The translations under genes and the position numbers were made by a program. From Rhodospirillaceae bacterium (GTDB taxonomy: Bacteria > Pseudomonadota > Alphaproteobacteria > Thalassobaculales > Thalassobaculaceae), in NCBI GenBank assembly GCA_018401495.1, contig JAGYJX010000031.1, positions 124,001-188,000 on the forward strand: DNA of 64,000 nucleotides, written 5' to 3'. The notes below the pieces were generated by a model that ran no database searches, was not told the DNA's origin, and was given only the letters and a program-made list of their open reading frames with translations. Positions 61,261-64,000 of the stretch are shown piece by piece. Each line of letters opens with the position of its first letter. Positions within the stretch are counted from its first letter, which is position 1.

Positions 61261-62561
61261 AGGATCAGCGCGGTGGCCAGAAACGCCGGCGCCGTCGCCA
61301 GCGCGATGCCCACCACCCCCCAGACCTTCATGAACCCGGCGTTGAGCGCCACGGTCAGCGCCAGATTGGCGGCGGCGGCGCCGGCCAGCGCCCGTCCGAG
61401 GCCGAGCACCGCCGCGGCGCGCACCAGAACCACCGTGGCGGCGTAGGCCGGGAGCTGGACCGCGTAGGCGGCGAGCACCTCGGCGACCAGCGCGGTGTCC
61501 TCGGCCCCGAAGGCGCCGCGCTGATACAGCAGCCGGATGACCGGCTCGGCGACCACGGCGGCGAGGCCGACCGCCGGAACCGAAATCCCGGCAACCAGCA
61601 GCACGTGGCGCCGCAGCCGGCGGCGCAGGGCCCCTGCGTTGCCGGTCGCAGCCTGCTCCGAATAGGCCGGCAGCACGGCCACCCCGATCGCCAGCGTGGC
61701 GACGTGCAGGCCGGCCAGCACCAGCTTGGCGCCGTAGCCGATCGCCGAGGCCGCCCCCGGCCCGAGCATCGCCGCCATCATCTGGTCCAGCAGCCCGGCG
61801 CCGTACAGCAGCAGGTTGGCGAGCAGGATCGGCCCCCAGCGCCGCAGCAGCGGGGCGAGGTCGGGTGCCGACGCGGCCGGGCCGAGGCGCCCGCCGAGCC
61901 GGTGGAGCGCCGCGCCGACCAGCGCGGCCTCGATCACGGTCCCGAGCACCGCGCCCCAGGCCAGCGCCGAGACCCCCAGCCGGTCGCGGGCCAGCAGCAG
62001 CAGCGCCGCCATCACCAGCGGCGTGAACGCCGGGGCGATCGCCGGCAGCGAGAACCGGCGCCGGGCGTTCAGGACCCCGCCCCAGGCCACCGCTCCCGCG
62101 CCCACCACCACGAACAGCGTCATGATCCACAGCAGGTCGGCGGTGAGGGCCAGGGTTTGCGGGCTGAGCGACGGCGCCAGCCAGGGCAGGTACACGGGCG
62201 CGGCCGCCGCCATCACCAGCGCCGCGGCGCCGACCGCCAGCAGCATGCGTCCGAGCCCGGCGGCGAACAGCGCGTCGGCGGCGGCGTCCCCGGCTTGCCG
62301 GCGGCGCTCCAGATAGGCCGGCACCAGGGCGATCTGGAACGAGCCGGCGACCAGGGCCAGCAGGAACACCGGGACCGCCAGCGCCAGGAAGAACGCGTCG
62401 ACCTCCGGCCCGCGCCCGTAGACCGCGGCGATCGCCGCCTCGCGCACGAACGCCGTGAGCTTGGCGACCACCGACAGCACGCCGATCGTCAGCCCGGCCC
62501 GCGCGACCGCCCGGTCGTCGTCGCCGGTCGTCTCCGGCGTTGCCCGGTCCCGCTGGCTCAC
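61221..62561 (-). CDS. Second MurJ/MVF-like lipid flippase family protein
   Basis: A 446-residue polytopic protein, shorter than the canonical MurJ encoded 3 kb earlier. It begins AGLTIGVLSVVAKLTAFVRE and AAIAAVYGRGPEVDAFFLAL, the MVF family N-terminus; IGYGAKLVLAGLHVATLAIG and LPAYSEQAATGNAGALRRRL follow. It probably moves a lipid-linked oligosaccharide other than lipid II. The GTG start overlaps the cyclase stop (GTGA). Frame intact. Confidence 0.82.
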   Translation of the reverse strand: MSQRDRATPETTGDDDRAVARAGLTIGVLSVVAKLTAFVREAAIAAVYGRGPEVDAFFLALAVPVFLLALVAGSFQIALVPAYLERRRQAGDAAADALFAAGLGRMLLAVGAAALVMAAAAPVYLPWLAPSLSPQTLALTADLLWIMTLFVVVGAGAVAWGGVLNARRRFSLPAIAPAFTPLVMAALLLLARDRLGVSALAWGAVLGTVIEAALVGAALHRLGGRLGPAASAPDLAPLLRRWGPILLANLLLYGAGLLDQMMAAMLGPGAASAIGYGAKLVLAGLHVATLAIGVAVLPAYSEQAATGNAGALRRRLRRHVLLVAGISVPAVGLAAVVAEPVIRLLYQRGAFGAEDTALVAEVLAAYAVQLPAYAATVVLVRAAAVLGLGRALAGAAAANLALTVALNAGFMKVWGVVGIALATAPAFLATALILYVAVDRTLAARP

Positions 62562-63877
62562 AGCAGGTCGGAGGGCGCGAACACCTCGACCAGGTGCTGC
62601 AGGCCCTTGACGCGGTGCTGTCCCATGGGCGTGAGAGTTTCGCCGGTAGCGGCCGCGAAATCGGCCGAGGCCAGCACCCGGACGCCGAGGCCGCGGGTCA
62701 GCTGTTCGATCCGGCTGGCCAGGTTGACGGCCGGGCCGATCACCGTGAAGTCGAGCCGCTCGAGGCCGCCGATGTTGCCGTAGCCCACCTCGCCGAGGTG
62801 CAGCGCGATCCCGAAATCGACGGTCGGGCGATCCTGCTTGAGGCGGCGGCGGTTCAGCGCCCGCACCATCTGGACGGTGTCGCGGGCCGCCCCGATCGCC
62901 GCCCGGCAGGCGGCGCGGTCGGCGGCGGCCCGATCCTCGCCCTCGACCGGAAAGATCGCCAGCATGCCGTCGCCGAGGAATTTCAGGATCTCGCCGCCGC
63001 GCTCCTCGACCGCCTGCACCGAGGCTTCGAAGTAGTCGTTCAAGAGGTCGATGATCTCCTGACGCGGCAGGCGGTCCGACAGCACCGTGAAATCCTTGAT
63101 GTCGGAGTACCAAACGGCGGCCCGCATCGCTGCCGTCTCGCCCCGGGCGATGGCGCCGGCCAGAACGCGCCGGCCGGTCTGTCGGCCGAGATAGACTTCC
63201 AGAAGCTGGCGGGTGAGCTCACGCCGCTCGATCACCTCGATGCGCAGCGACAGCGCCGGCAGCAGTTCCCACAGCACGGTGAGTTCCTCGGTGTCGAAGC
63301 CGCCGGGCCGGTCGGTCGCCCAGGTCATGAAATTGATCATGCCGTCGGAGAACACCAGCGGCATCGCCACGTAGTCGGTGGCGCCGAGCTCCCGCAGGTC
63401 GGCCAGTACCGGAAAGTCGAGAGCCTGCTCGGGCACGTCGAGGCGGCGCCGGATGGCGGCGGCGCCCTGGAAGATCAACGGCAACGGGCTGGCCTGGAAC
63501 GCCGGGGTGTCCTCCATGCCGCGCAGGACGCGCACGGTGCGGGGATTGGGGCGATCGCGGAGCCACACCACGGAGGACCCGCTGGCCTGGGGGTGCAGCG
63601 TCCGCACGAAGCAGGTGACCCGCAGCAGCGGCATTCCCCGGTCGGTCAGCAACGCCGCCAGGTCGCGGATCAGGGTGCGGGTGGAGGCGTGTTGGCTGGC
63701 GTCGGTGAGCAACCAGGCGACCGGCGTCCTGGAGGCATCGGGCCGCACCGCCGCGGGGCCGTCCTCCGGGTCGGCGCTGCCGTCGTGCATGATTCGCAGA
63801 TGATCGATGACCGCGCGGTCGGTGGTCACCGGAAACAGCCCGGCAAGACGGTCGTCGCGGGGATCGCTTGACGTCAC
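62558..63877 (-). CDS. Class III adenylate/guanylate cyclase with N-terminal GAF-like sensor
   Basis: About 439 residues. Residues 40-215 include a GAF-like segment (ADLRELGATDYVAMPLVFSD, NFMTWATDRPGGFDTEEL). The cyclase domain has the metal-binding VWYSDIKDFTVLSDRLPRQE near residue 255, LKFLGDGMLAIFP near 300, and GPAVNLASRIEQL near 385. GTG 63877 is preferred (GGAG nine bases upstream); ATG 63925 would add 16 residues. It is translationally coupled to the MurJ-like gene. Confidence 0.85.
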   Translation of the reverse strand: MTSSDPRDDRLAGLFPVTTDRAVIDHLRIMHDGSADPEDGPAAVRPDASRTPVAWLLTDASQHASTRTLIRDLAALLTDRGMPLLRVTCFVRTLHPQASGSSVVWLRDRPNPRTVRVLRGMEDTPAFQASPLPLIFQGAAAIRRRLDVPEQALDFPVLADLRELGATDYVAMPLVFSDGMINFMTWATDRPGGFDTEELTVLWELLPALSLRIEVIERRELTRQLLEVYLGRQTGRRVLAGAIARGETAAMRAAVWYSDIKDFTVLSDRLPRQEIIDLLNDYFEASVQAVEERGGEILKFLGDGMLAIFPVEGEDRAAADRAACRAAIGAARDTVQMVRALNRRRLKQDRPTVDFGIALHLGEVGYGNIGGLERLDFTVIGPAVNLASRIEQLTRGLGVRVLASADFAAATGETLTPMGQHRVKGLQHLVEVFAPSDLL

Positions 63878-63967
63878 CGCGCCGGCTCCCAAGTATGCGA
63901 CTGAACCCGGCGAGCAACGGCGCATCGGCGCGTGCGCGGCAAATCCGGGACCGGTTGGAGGGTGAGC

Positions 63968-64000
63968 ATGTTCATTCAGACGGAAGAGACGCCAAACCCG
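63968..64000 (+). CDS. 5' end of an Nfu/NifU-type Fe-S scaffold gene
   Basis: Only 11 codons are in the window: MFIQTEETPNP. This is the invariant opening of Nfu N-terminal domains, which are iron-sulfur cluster carriers. GGAGG lies just upstream of the ATG. The gene commonly follows the murJ-trpS region in this order of bacteria. Confidence 0.8.
   Translation, partial: MFIQTEETPNP

Overview
The window is GC-rich chromosomal DNA, with G or C at most third codon positions, from an alphaproteobacterium, most likely of the Rhodospirillales. Three things point there: the order hrcA-grpE-dnaK-dnaJ-dapB divergent from rph-rdgB-hemW; a his cluster divergent from hslVU; and maeB divergent from mutS-glnD-murJ-trpS with an Nfu/NifU gene further on. 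No phage, IS element, CRISPR array, rRNA or tRNA was found. Most of the window is housekeeping chromosome.

Layout: 0-4 kb, lactate-utilisation genes lutABC followed by an Smr gene coupled to an XRE regulator. 4-14 kb, dapB, a PadR regulator, the heat-shock cluster dnaJ/dnaK/grpE/hrcA, then rph-rdgB-hemW. 13.5-18 kb, an LpoA-like lipoprotein, yraN, a BON lipoprotein, a SirB1-like protein and gshB. 18-25 kb, a Na/Pi-cotransporter-like protein with an orphan membrane sensor, hutD, a repeat-built coiled-coil membrane protein, comM with a CtrA-type site upstream, and a pentapeptide-repeat protein. 25-31 kb, hisB-hisH-GNAT-hisA-hisF-hisE-HIT divergent from hslVU. 31-38 kb, an FkbM methyltransferase, DUF2244, nth, a lipoprotein overlapping a bactofilin, a CysZ/EI24-type membrane protein, a PfkB kinase, a repeat-filled gap and ampG. 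38-47 kb, a full phosphate regulon phoR-pstS-pstC-pstA-pstB-phoU-phoB with a Pho box before pstS. 47-64 kb, maeB, mutS, glnD, murJ and trpS, with an FAD oxidoreductase inserted after mutS and a glycosyltransferase/PAS/second MurJ-like/cyclase block inserted before nfu.

Eighteen genes have a broken reading frame: lutC, dnaJ, hrcA, rdgB, hemW, lpoA, the SirB1 gene, hutD, comM, the HIT gene, hisE, the CysZ-type gene, pstC, mutS, the FAD oxidoreductase, glnD, murJ and the glycosyltransferase. In each, the protein resumes in another frame with family residues preserved. I count about 30 events. About 23 are +1, nearly all explicable as duplication of one base, and about 7 are -1. This looks like an unpolished long-read assembly rather than gene decay. 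These genes are annotated as full-length CDS with the breakpoints given.

Regulation visible in the sequence: a sigma-32-type promoter for dnaK; a close, possibly leaderless promoter for hrcA; a Pho box for pstS; a CtrA site upstream of comM; direct repeats in front of padR; and two strong intercistronic stem-loops, one between dnaK and dnaJ and one between pstS and pstC. Each stem-loop follows the gene whose product is needed in greater amount.
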